Origin: UBA1381 sp964399965
GTDB taxonomy: Bacteria > Bacillota > Clostridia > UBA1381
DNA: 64,000 bases
Assembly: GCA_964399965.1 (NCBI GenBank)
Contig: CAYNRX010000001.1
Span: 186,001-250,000 of the forward strand
Reading direction: 5' to 3'
The position numbers and the translations under genes were made by a program. Positions 43,401-50,802 of this stretch are shown here, one piece after another. Each line of letters opens with the position of its first letter. Position 1 is the first letter of the stretch. The notes below the pieces were generated by a model. The model saw only the letters and a list, made by a program, of their open reading frames with translations, was not told the DNA's origin and did not search any database.

Positions 43401-45905
43401 CGCAAATGACAATTCTATTCTTGCATCCTTATCTGCTCTTACCTGATTAAGCTCCAGCTTAAAGCTCATTGTTACCTGACCGCTGTATACAACAACATCT
43501 TCGCCTTCCTTTGCAAATGTTGCCTTATAGCCAAGCATCTTGCTTGCGCCGTTCTGGTTTGAACCAAGCTGCAATACATCGCCTGCGCCTGCTGCCGCAA
43601 GTGCCGGTGCTATTGTATCAGCACTGACAACTTCAAATACGGTTGAGCTGCCCTTTGATTCATATGTCAATGTACGATTTGTAAAGTCTATTACAGCTTT
43701 AGGATCAACGGGAACCGGTGTGGGAGCTTCCGTCGGAACTGGTGTCTCTTCCGGCTCGGTGGACGGAACGGGAGTTTCTTCCGGTTCTGTTGAGGGAACG
43801 GGGGTCTCGCCTGCAACCTCAACCGTTGTTACAACGTTATCAATTGTATCCGTTTTACCTCTTCCTGTGCGGAAATAGAAGGTGTTGATATCATTTTCAC
43901 CTATAGCAAGCTCTGTAACTACAGGCTCTGCTGTCTCATCGCCCTTGGACACTGCCGAAAGTGTTGCAGTATTGGCTGTGTTGTCTATTACAACAGTTAC
44001 CTCATAGGTCGCCTCTGTGTCGGTCATGCCATAATCAGCTGCTACCTGTGACACACCGGCACCATTGTGTGCCTGACTCCAAGTAACATCGTTACCATCA
44101 TACGCTATAAAGCCTATTTCGCTTGCGTTGTTACCAGTAGCTGTACCGCTGTTCGACTGATAATCAAAGGCGATCGTTATCTTCTTGTCCGCAGCATCCG
44201 CTATTGTTGTGACATGCTTACCAAAGTAAACTTTATTATTTGAACCGCTTACATTTGAAGTGAGGACGCCGCCTGTAACCTGGAGTGTGTTCTCACCAGA
44301 GTTGCTAACGTTTGCAAACCAGCCTGCAAGTGAACCCTCTGTCCATTCCTGCTGGCCGTCTGCAATAATGGCAACATCTTCGTCAAATGTGCTTGTTGCA
44401 ACTATAGGCTCTTCCGGCTCCGGAGGCGTTATTGTTGCTTCACCTACTACCTTAAAGTTATCGATCCACTGAGGAGCCAGCGAATAATACTGTCTGGCAA
44501 CAAGCTGTCCCAGATTCTCCGCTGTCGTCGTTGTATCAACAGCAACATCGCCTATTGTACCCGTTACAGTTTTAGCTTCAAAATCAACGCTCAAATCAAC
44601 AGCAATAACAGGAGCTGTCCCTTCTACGCCGGAAGCACCTGTGTATTCGCTAACAAGCGTTGATTCCGCACCGGCAACTGCGTCTGTTGCGTAAGTAACC
44701 TTACCGTTTGAACCAAACAGTGAAACGATAACGTTACCGTTTGTATCTTCAATTGTAAAGTTTGACGTTCTGTTTTTGTCCGCCGGTACTCTTGTCTGAT
44801 AATCAAAAGATATATCTACCTGCTTAGCAGACTGAACCGCCGCATCAAATACCTTCGTATTTGTATAATTGGGATTGAATTTGCCAGCTGCATTGTTATA
44901 GGTCGTCAGCTTAAGCTTTCCGTCTGAAACCTCAAAGCTTACGTCCGTATCAGCCAATGCATCTGTATCATTCTTATAACCCTCCGCAACGATACCCCAT
45001 TCCGTTATATTTTCAAAATCTTCATATAACAAAATGCTTTCTTCAGAAGCCGCAAACGGTATATTCAATACATTGTCTGTTTCGGCCAATGCATCGATCG
45101 TAGCTTCTGTCTGTGTCGGGAAATAATAAACACCGTCGACCAGCTTGTACCCCATCTGAGCGGCTGTGGCCGTATACGGTTCGCCGACTACCAGATCGTT
45201 TACCTCATATGTTGCTATAATGTCTTCTCCAACAACATTGTTTACTGTTACAGACGTCAGCTTTTCCGCCTCGTCAGAGGTAGTAATTGTTACAGACGGA
45301 GCTTGAATATTTGTACCTGCTGCATTTGTAGCATATACAACAAGGGTAACGATACCGTCCTCATCATTTTCAAACGCTGCCGACACATCAAAGGTGTAGT
45401 CGTCAAATGTTGCCTGGTTTTTTGATGTACCGCTCTTTTCTGAATCCACCTGTGTGATCGTTGTCAGGCCGGTCTCCTCGGAAGCTGCCATAGTATATGT
45501 AAGCGTTTCATCCCAGCTCGTATTTGCTGTATAACCTACTCCTATAGTGGCAGTTCTTTTATCATCGGTACTTCCCGACCCCTGAAGCGACAAAGATGCG
45601 CTTTTGAAATACACATCGTCTGTCAAAACATTGCTTGCATCTACCTTAAGGTATGTGATATAATTCACTCCCCAGCTGGTATTACCAAAACCTACGCTAC
45701 CACCGCTCACTTTATTGAAGCCCGTAACCGCGCTGGTAACGTAGCCTAACGCAGTATCAGGCGCCGCCTGGTTGACATAGGTCATAGTCGGAGTGACCGT
45801 TGTCGGCGTATCTTCCGCGCTTGCCGGAACGATCAGCGCAGAGAATGCCGATGCAGCCATTGTTACCGCCGTCAAAAGCGATAACAGTTTCTTGGTTTTC
45901 GCCAT
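40404..45905 (-). CDS. Giant secreted modular rhamnogalacturonan acetylesterase (CE12/SGNH)
   Basis: 1833 residues. Signal peptide ~1-30 (KLLSLLTAVTMAASAFSALI, cleavage after PASA). An N-terminal beta domain is followed by several jelly-roll modules (~293-500, ~505-700, ~735-950, ~1045-1240), a Pro/Thr/Glu linker (~700-730, repeats of PVPSTEPEET), a PEGA-like segment and Ig-like domains (~1250-1400). The C-terminal ~240 residues are an SGNH hydrolase: block I YVLGDSLVAEYYG (~1607), block II NLGNSGVTA, block III LESGYNDKN (~1676), and the catalytic Asp-His pair in DTLHSSNNA (~1785). This set matches rhamnogalacturonan acetylesterases, which remove acetyl groups from RG-I. It is transcribed alone, from a TTGTAA-17-TATAAT promoter, with a GAGGGAG site before the ATG. 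No cell-wall anchor is evident. Confidence 0.88.
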   Translation of the reverse strand: MAKTKKLLSLLTAVTMAASAFSALIVPASAEDTPTTVTPTMTYVNQAAPDTALGYVTSAVTGFNKVSGGSVGFGNTSWGVNYITYLKVDASNVLTDDVYFKSASLSLQGSGSTDDKRTATIGVGYTANTSWDETLTYTMAASEETGLTTITQVDSEKSGTSKNQATFDDYTFDVSAAFENDEDGIVTLVVYATNAAGTNIQAPSVTITTSDEAEKLTSVTVNNVVGEDIIATYEVNDLVVGEPYTATAAQMGYKLVDGVYYFPTQTEATIDALAETDNVLNIPFAASEESILLYEDFENITEWGIVAEGYKNDTDALADTDVSFEVSDGKLKLTTYNNAAGKFNPNYTNTKVFDAAVQSAKQVDISFDYQTRVPADKNRTSNFTIEDTNGNVIVSLFGSNGKVTYATDAVAGAESTLVSEYTGASGVEGTAPVIAVDLSVDFEAKTVTGTIGDVAVDTTTTAENLGQLVARQYYSLAPQWIDNFKVVGEATITPPEPEEPIVATSTFDEDVAIIADGQQEWTEGSLAGWFANVSNSGENTLQVTGGVLTSNVSGSNNKVYFGKHVTTIADAADKKITIAFDYQSNSGTATGNNASEIGFIAYDGNDVTWSQAHNGAGVSQVAADYGMTDTEATYEVTVVIDNTANTATLSAVSKGDETAEPVVTELAIGENDINTFYFRTGRGKTDTIDNVVTTVEVAGETPVPSTEPEETPVPSTEPEETPVPTEAPTPVPVDPKAVIDFTNRTLTYESKGSSTVFEVVSADTIAPALAAAGAGDVLQLGSNQNGASKMLGYKATFAKEGEDVVVYSGQVTMSFKLELNQVRADKDARIELSFADINGTPILPITVGTGNSAYLTVNGVSASNIAYGSYYVVTYTMDFDAKTASVTIADAAGNSCLDTGSVAIEAENITQLYRADSDWLYGYVIIDDIKLDATNIGVPKFYTITINTERYAKLTTDAGDKYFADVNGKIEIPLQTPGTTFGYTISKVGYTDVTGTIEPLTEDVVIDQPITKADENVIFIESEFGNENEAYVSLGGNRNDTVSLGEIALPDISEIAVDFEFAGFGNYTGQQKTWYISTDAGELVGIQINDNGLIAWTGWTGAANHNQSSDIGAFANSEKIGEMPSGAFTIKFVVDKANKAITVLYNDASYSLPYTIDATKITGLGTGLYRYNGELKTTELRIVEPDKEFMQLSGDTNFAKISGKTVTRSYIKSESVITPDETFTWAVTDAAGAASEAVTISQDGVLSVTDAAAPGVYTITCTGSTGKTASLDVTVQDFATVTPTVDGPKTYTEGQTGTYVVTALVDQYGDDVFGLFAPSFESSNTDVITIDAATGVATAVANGSADITITIGNPGKEAKVTIPATVDTYYVTADATGDSTVVDISAIVNKGNGTYQVTTTNNGVIVNQYIADAEDITAGGTVMALEADATAYTAIYNEDGTLQSVSTFNAPKGYVEEPWAIENAERYYWDNNMKPVNFVEMASEASITVDTTGADKVEIAPVYEAELDSEILVPNDRYNITVSASGRRTDFYVNDQLFINNINQGSDNWTIGRIFDETTVKAVEDVVINEGYAVFNLQDNAGATVNGITFVKAPSTVARQQRIYVLGDSLVAEYYGNAPEGKEQLVRTGWGQVLENYIADNVGVTNLGNSGVTALGLRDSAFSNVVHSAQPGDIMILESGYNDKNYTTEDEMTEAVTYMVETAYGMGLKTFVVTPNASSHGTGQKPDVNWSGLMRTIAADLGEKTTLIDLAQESYDFLTGLYTTDGVMNWDIVTDYYNNEGDTLHSSNNAANCWARIIAQGLYDSGLTEIVDTEYSYTFNDGIADRVIQVEAE

Positions 45906-45989
45906 AAAATCTCCCTCTTTCTTTTAAAAAAATTTAAACCCTTACGGTTCGGCAGGTTTTACTACCCACTAAACCACAATGTTACTTTA

Positions 45990-46018
45990 ATTATACAATA
46001 TACATAAAAAATTTACAA
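45990..46018 (-). promoter_or_regulatory. Promoter of the acetylesterase gene
   Basis: On the complement, TTGTAA (46013-46018), a 17-base spacer and TATAAT (45990-45995). A leader of ~80 bases follows. Confidence 0.72.
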
Positions 46019-46103
46019 TTCAAAAAACAGTGTTAAAATCAGTCTGTTTTTTAAACAATTTTCTTGTTTAAAATGCACAGGGCTATTTTTTATCAAATCC
46101 CTC

Positions 46104-46132
46104 TTGCATTTTGGCCTTTTCTCATATATAAT
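46104..46132 (+). promoter_or_regulatory. Promoter of azlCD-fbp
   Basis: TTGCAT (46104-46109), a 17-base spacer and TATAAT (46127-46132), 30 bases before azlC. Confidence 0.75.
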
Positions 46133-46163
46133 ATATTGTAAGAACACAATAAAGGACAAGGTA

Positions 46164-46856
46164 ATGAATAAGTTTACAAAAGGACTAAAGGCAGGGCTTG
46201 CGATAGGGCTTGGCTATTTCCCGGTATCGTTTTCGTTCGGGATGATGGCCTCTTCGGCCGGGCTTCCCGTCTGGGCGTCGCTTGCCATATCCATGACAAA
46301 TCTCACCTCAGCGGGACAGTTTGCCGGGCTTACGATAATCGCCGCTTCCGGCGGCATGGGGGAGCTTGCGGTATCGCAGCTGGTGATAAATCTGCGCTAT
46401 ATGCTGATGTCTCTGGCCTTGAGCCAAAAATTGGAAAAGATGGGGCTTATAAAGCGGCTTGTCGCCGCCTTCGGGATCACCGACGAGATATTTAGCGTTG
46501 CGGCTACACGGAGTGGAAAGATATCCTTTTCTTTCATGCTGGGGCTTATCTGTCTGCCGTATATCGGCTGGGCATCGGGGACGCTCCTGGGGGCCATCGC
46601 CTCCGGGCTTATGCCGGAATCACTTTCCTCCGCGCTGGGTATAACGCTTTATGCAATGTTTTTAGCGATATTTATTCCGCCCTCAGTCAAAAACCGCGGC
46701 GTACTGTTCGCGGTAATAACGGCCGCAGCTATCAGCTCTCTGCTCTATTTCCTGCTGCCTGCGCTGTCCTCAGGCTGGGCAACGATAATCGCCGCTGTGG
46801 TCTCCGCCGCCCTGGGCGCATGGCTTTTCGGCGATAGGGCGGAAAATGATATTTAA
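46164..46856 (+). CDS. azlC: AzlC-type branched-chain amino acid exporter subunit
   Basis: A 230-residue membrane protein with GLGYFPVSFSFGMMASSAGL, SAGQFAGLTIIAA and LVINLRYMLMSLALSQ, the conserved N-terminal half of AzlC, and about seven hydrophobic helices. AzlC with AzlD exports branched-chain amino acids and toxic analogues. ATG 46164 follows an AAAGGACAAGG site; an in-frame start 60 bases upstream would overlap the promoter. Confidence 0.93.
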   Translation: MNKFTKGLKAGLAIGLGYFPVSFSFGMMASSAGLPVWASLAISMTNLTSAGQFAGLTIIAASGGMGELAVSQLVINLRYMLMSLALSQKLEKMGLIKRLVAAFGITDEIFSVAATRSGKISFSFMLGLICLPYIGWASGTLLGAIASGLMPESLSSALGITLYAMFLAIFIPPSVKNRGVLFAVITAAAISSLLYFLLPALSSGWATIIAAVVSAALGAWLFGDRAENDI

Positions 46857-46870
46857 AAGAGAGGTTTTTC

Positions 46871-47185
46871 ATGGGTACCGGTTATTTGATAGCAGCCATA
46901 GCTGTAATGGCTCTGGTCACTTATATTATCCGCGCAGTACCGCTCGGATTTTTTAAAAAACAAATCACATCACCGCGCATAAGGGCATTCCTGTTCTACA
47001 TTCCCTACTCGGTATTGGGGGCGATGACACTTCCGGCGATATTTTTCTCCACCAGAAGCGTCGTATCGGCCGCTGTCGGATTTTTGGCCGCTGTTATGGC
47101 AGCATTCTTCAAAAAAGGCCTTTTGGTAACAGCCGCCGCCGGGGCTGTTGGAGTGTACATAACGGAGCTTATCCTTGCGCTTTAA
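46871..47185 (+). CDS. azlD: AzlD-type branched-chain amino acid exporter subunit
   Basis: A 104-residue partner of AzlC with about three or four hydrophobic helices. It has VTYIIRAVPLGFFKK and FLFYIPYSVLGAMTLPAIFF, typical of AzlD. It starts 14 bases after azlC with an AGAGAGG site. fbp follows after 17 bases, so the three genes are probably one transcript. Confidence 0.92.
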   Translation: MGTGYLIAAIAVMALVTYIIRAVPLGFFKKQITSPRIRAFLFYIPYSVLGAMTLPAIFFSTRSVVSAAVGFLAAVMAAFFKKGLLVTAAAGAVGVYITELILAL

Positions 47186-47202
47186 GAAAGAGAGGACGGT
47201 AT

Positions 47203-49173
47203 ATGAAAGAATTTGACGTTTCCTATCTCCGGTTGCTGTCGGAGCAGTATCCTACGATACAGGCCGCTTGTTCGGAGATAATCGAGATGCAGTCGCGCCA
47301 GAAGCTGCCGAAGCTGACGGAGCATTTTATGAGTGATATCCACGGGGAGTACGAATCCTTTTTGCACATTTTGAAAAACGCCTCCGGCGTTATCAAGGAC
47401 AAGATACACGACATCTACGGGCGCACGCTATCGCAGCACGACCGCATGGTGCTGTCTACGCTTATATACTATCCGGAGCAAAAGCTCGATCTTATTAAGC
47501 GTACTACGCCCCAGATAGCCGACTGGTACAAGATAACGCTGTACCGTCTGATAGAGATCTGCCGTATGATCGCTTCTAAATACACCCGCGCCCGCATACG
47601 TCAGCTTTTGCCGTCCGCGTTCGGTGACATAATAGACGAACTTATCCATGCCAACACCGATTTTGGCAGCGATAAAGAGGAATATTACAATGAATCGATA
47701 AAGATGATAATCGAACTCGGCCAGGCGGACGAATTTATCGTCGCTATCTCCAACCTCATCCAGACGCTTGCTATCGGCAAGCTCCATATAATCGGCGACA
47801 TATTCGACCGCGGTCCGCGCGCGGACATTATCCTCGATCGTCTCATGAGCTATCACAACGTGGATATCCAGTGGGGCAATCACGACGTGCAGTGGATGGG
47901 AGCAGCCGCCGGAAGCCTGGCCTGCATAGCGACTGTACTGACGATATCGACCAAATATTCCAACTTCGACTGCCTTGAGGACGGTTACGGGATAAATATG
48001 CGACCGCTGACGGTGTTCGCAATGGAGACCTACGGCGATGATCCCTGTTCCTGCTTCATACCCAGAAATCCTAACAAGATAAGCCTGTCGCAGCATGATG
48101 TAAATATCTGGGCAAAAATGCATAAGGCCATATCTATAATCCAATTCAAGCTTGAGGGACAGATAATCATGGAGCATCCGGAATTTATGATGACCAATCA
48201 CCTGATGCTTGACAAGATCGATTATGACAAGGGTACCATTGAAATTGAGGGACATACCTACAAGCTCAAGGACACGAATTTCCCCACAATAGACCCTGAT
48301 GATCCGTATAAGCTGACCGAGGCGGAGGCAGAGCTGATGGATTCGCTGCGCACCTCATTTTTGCACAACGAAAAGCTTCAACGCCACGTACGTTTCCTTT
48401 ATTCCAAGGGCAGTATTTACCTTACACACAATAATAATCTTCTCTATCACGGCTGCATACCGATGAACGAGGACGGCACTCTGCGCAGCGTAAAGCTCTG
48501 CGGCGAGGAGTTAAGCGGCAAGCGGCTTCTGGACAAATGCGAATCAATAGCGCGCGATGGCTATTTTGGCGACCCTGGTTCGGAGGAAAAAAAGTATGGA
48601 GAGGATTTTCTGTGGTTCTTGTGGTGCGGGTGCTATTCGCCGGTATACGGCAAAAATAAGATGACGAGTTTTGAACGGTATTTTATCGACGATCCGGATA
48701 CTTGGGTAGAAATAAAAGACCCGTATTACCGTCTTGCAGAATCAAGCCCTAAGATATGCAATAAGATCCTTGAAGAATTCGGCATAAACCCCCGTTCATT
48801 CTCCCATATAATAAACGGCCATGTACCGGTGAAAATAAAAAAGGGCGAAAGCCCCATCAAGGCCAACGGCAAGCTGCTGGTGATAGACGGCGGGCTCTCC
48901 CGCGCCTACCAAGAACAGACCGGCATTGCCGGATACACGCTGTTGTTTAATTCACACGGCCTGCTGCTTTCGGCACACGATCCTTTCGAATCGGTGGAAA
49001 GTGCCATTCAAGAGGAAAAGGATATACATTCCACGCTCACCCAGGTATCGCTGGCGCCGAAGCGATTACTGGTCTGCGACACCGACGCCGGGCAGGAGAT
49101 AGCCCAGCGGATCGAAGCCCTGCGCGCCCTGGTGAACGCCTACCGCAAGGGCGTTGTCAAACAGCATCTATAA
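47203..49173 (+). CDS. fbp: Fructose-1,6-bisphosphatase class III
   Basis: A 656-residue gluconeogenic enzyme that hydrolyses fructose-1,6-bisphosphate, of the calcineurin-like metallophosphatase type found in Firmicutes. The metal-binding motifs are FMSDIHGEYESF, GDIFDRGPRADI and IQWGNHDVQWMG, and late motifs are HIINGHVPVK and GGLSRAYQ. The length matches the class. The same enzyme would balance glycolysis during growth on pectin sugars and amino acids. It shares the azlCD transcript and ends in a strong terminator. Confidence 0.97.
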   Translation: MKEFDVSYLRLLSEQYPTIQAACSEIIEMQSRQKLPKLTEHFMSDIHGEYESFLHILKNASGVIKDKIHDIYGRTLSQHDRMVLSTLIYYPEQKLDLIKRTTPQIADWYKITLYRLIEICRMIASKYTRARIRQLLPSAFGDIIDELIHANTDFGSDKEEYYNESIKMIIELGQADEFIVAISNLIQTLAIGKLHIIGDIFDRGPRADIILDRLMSYHNVDIQWGNHDVQWMGAAAGSLACIATVLTISTKYSNFDCLEDGYGINMRPLTVFAMETYGDDPCSCFIPRNPNKISLSQHDVNIWAKMHKAISIIQFKLEGQIIMEHPEFMMTNHLMLDKIDYDKGTIEIEGHTYKLKDTNFPTIDPDDPYKLTEAEAELMDSLRTSFLHNEKLQRHVRFLYSKGSIYLTHNNNLLYHGCIPMNEDGTLRSVKLCGEELSGKRLLDKCESIARDGYFGDPGSEEKKYGEDFLWFLWCGCYSPVYGKNKMTSFERYFIDDPDTWVEIKDPYYRLAESSPKICNKILEEFGINPRSFSHIINGHVPVKIKKGESPIKANGKLLVIDGGLSRAYQEQTGIAGYTLLFNSHGLLLSAHDPFESVESAIQEEKDIHSTLTQVSLAPKRLLVCDTDAGQEIAQRIEALRALVNAYRKGVVKQHL

Positions 49174-49220
49174 TAAGAAGGACTGTGCCCCAAACACAGG
49201 GAGCTCAGTCCTTCTTATTA
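49171..49220 (+). terminator. Terminator after fbp
   Basis: 15-bp perfect arms TAATAAGAAGGACTG (49171-49185) with the complement at 49206-49220. It starts at the fbp stop codon. Confidence 0.85.
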
Positions 49221-49284
49221 TGTAATATGTTTTCAATCATAACGACAGACGCCATAGCCCATCTTCCCCGATAAACTATGGTGA

Positions 49285-49457
49285 TTTTCTAGCCACCACA
49301 CAAATACCACACCTACGACACATTGACTTATTACCACAGTAAAATAAAACCTCCCCAAACCGCTTAGGTAAGGGGAGATTTTGGTACACCATCAGGGGCT
49401 CGAACCCTGGACACCCTGATTAAGAGTCAGGTGCTCTACCAACTGAGCTAATGGTGC
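49285..49457. repeat. Left copy of a ~173-bp direct repeat carrying tRNA-Lys and its 3' flank
   Basis: This stretch is nearly identical to 63192-63365 (about ten differences and one indel by eye). It contains the tRNA gene, its terminator (stem AAACCTCCCC-type at 49346-49382) and ~60 bases beyond. Sequence upstream of the tRNA differs between the copies. Confidence 0.9.
49382..49457 (-). tRNA. tRNA-Lys (anticodon CTT)
   Basis: On the complement: acceptor GCACCAT/ATGGTGT, D-arm GCTC...GAGC, anticodon stem CCTGA/TCAGG with loop CTCTTAA (anticodon CTT), T-arm CAGGG-TTCGAGC-CCCTG, discriminator A and encoded CCA; 76 bases. A TTGACA-17-TATTAT promoter lies upstream, so this copy should be active. 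It is identical in its mature part to the copy at 63290-63365. Confidence 0.96.
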
Positions 49458-49672
49458 ATATAGGCTGATCTCATCAGTGACGTATAATATAATATCACAA
49501 AAGGTTATATTTGTCAAGAGTTTTTAGAAAATATATCAGCAAATTTTTGACGATATACAAATTGGTACTATGTCAAGAAAACGGACACATTAAACCTTTG
49601 CTTTTTTGGAAAAACAGCAAAATACACAAACCGACCGCATTTATTCCACGTTTTGCTTGACAACGAGACTCT

Positions 49673-49743
49673 GATGGCATGATGTCCTGCTCCGGGGCGG
49701 TGCCCCGAGAGGCTGCGCAGTAGCATGAGCCTATCATGCCATC
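49673..49743. other. 71-bp compound inverted-repeat element
   Basis: Perfect 11-bp arms GATGGCATGAT (49673-49683) and ATCATGCCATC (49733-49743) enclose a hairpin CGGGGC-GGT-GCCCCG (49693-49707) and a GCT...AGC stem, giving a branched shape. It is not a tRNA and has no T-run. It lies in the gene-free stretch between the tRNA and araC, beside a diverged repeat. It could be the end of a mobile element or a small structured RNA. Confidence 0.5.
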
Positions 49744-49770
49744 TCCTCATTGCCTTCACTCGTTACGATA

Positions 49771-49839
49771 AACTTGATTCTAGCTTTCTGGCTGTTATTA
49801 TGCTTGCCATGATTTTTGATGCCTTTATGCGAACACGCT
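49771..49839. repeat. Left copy of a diverged ~70-bp direct repeat
   Basis: From AACTTGATTCTAG to ACACGCT this matches 60658-60729 with scattered differences and a 3-base indel. In both copies the complement encodes a similar run (KNHxKHNNxQKxRIK), which may be a remnant of a coding sequence such as a lost transposase. The stretch 49458-49670 beside it shows only the tRNA promoter and AT-rich sequence. Confidence 0.6.
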
Positions 49840-49846
49840 ATAGTGT

Positions 49847-50662
49847 TTATCTTGAATGCGTCATTTTTTTGTATTGAAGCGGAGCTTTGCCTGTTTTTTT
49901 CTTGAAAACAGTTGAAAAATAATTACTGTCATCAAAGCCGCATTCAGCTGCAATATCTTTTATGCTTTCCCCTGTGGTTTCAAGCAGTTTTTTTGCGTGC
50001 TCGATACGTATCGTTTTTAAATATTCGGAAAACCCGAATCCGGTATATTTAAAAAACAGCTTTGACAGATAAGCCTGGCTCAGGTGAAGCATATTTGCCG
50101 CGTCTGCAAGTGTGATCCGATCACCGAAATTATCGTTCATATACGCTATCAGCCGTTCAACAGACGGGTTATCCAGTTTAGCTCCAATATCTTTGAGCTC
50201 CTCGCCGCTGCGTATGTAATAGGTCAGCAATATGTTTAAATAACATTTTATGTTTTCTGCGGCGATCCTGTCGCCTTTTCTCAGCCTTTCCCACTCGGAA
50301 AATACAGCAAAAAATATCCTATCGGTAAAAGATACATCTGCGGGCGCGTAAACGCGTCGGTCGAATAATATCTGCATCTCATCCAAGATGTTAGGAAATA
50401 TATAGTCCGCTGTAAAATTCAACACAAAGCGTTCATATTCCTCGGAAACACGCGCCGTTTTATGCAGTTCATTTCTGTTTATGAACATCAGTGTGCCCGG
50501 TGAAAGCAAATATGACGCATCGGTTACAAACGCACGCCTACTCCCGCTGCGCACATACATTATCTCATAATCATCTTCGCAATGATAGTCGTTTGCGGGC
50601 ACGGCACTCGATGAAACGGCATAACCCAACGCAAATCCGTTTATATATTCAACAGTATACAC
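49847..50662 (-). CDS. AraC-family transcriptional activator
   Basis: A 271-residue regulator with a cupin-like N-terminal sensing domain (HCEDDYEIMYVRSGSR, LLSPGTLMFINRNELHK) and a C-terminal double helix-turn-helix (ITLADAANMLHLSQAYLSKL and SIKDIAAECGFDDSNYFSTV, ending FKKKTGKAPLQYKK). It starts at GTG 50662 behind a GAGAGGTGA site. It is divergent from the GH28 gene, whose promoter has TATAAT but a poor -35. It is therefore the likely local activator of the pectinase genes, responding to a sugar. Confidence 0.94.
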   Translation of the reverse strand: MYTVEYINGFALGYAVSSSAVPANDYHCEDDYEIMYVRSGSRRAFVTDASYLLSPGTLMFINRNELHKTARVSEEYERFVLNFTADYIFPNILDEMQILFDRRVYAPADVSFTDRIFFAVFSEWERLRKGDRIAAENIKCYLNILLTYYIRSGEELKDIGAKLDNPSVERLIAYMNDNFGDRITLADAANMLHLSQAYLSKLFFKYTGFGFSEYLKTIRIEHAKKLLETTGESIKDIAAECGFDDSNYFSTVFKKKTGKAPLQYKKMTHSR

Positions 50663-50683
50663 AGTAGATCACCTCTCTCGATA

Positions 50684-50712
50684 ATTTTATCATATAAGCA
50701 CAAAAAATTCAA
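50684..50712 (-). promoter_or_regulatory. Promoter of the araC-type gene
   Basis: On the complement, TTGAAT (50707-50712), a 17-base spacer and TAAAAT (50684-50689). The divergent GH28 promoter (TATAAT at 50766-50771) shares this 140-bp region. TAAGCA repeats at 50695 and 50719 might be regulator sites. Confidence 0.6.
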
Positions 50713-50802
50713 GATTTCTAAGCATAAACATCAAAATAATCAATGCACACACTATTATTTTTTGCTATAATATCAATAAAAACAGAGAGGAGATCCGAAG
50801 CT

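Noticed and set aside
49568..49759. 63-codon frame in the tRNA-araC gap
   Set aside because: It covers the compound palindrome, lacks a ribosome site and resembles no protein. The palindrome is a better description.
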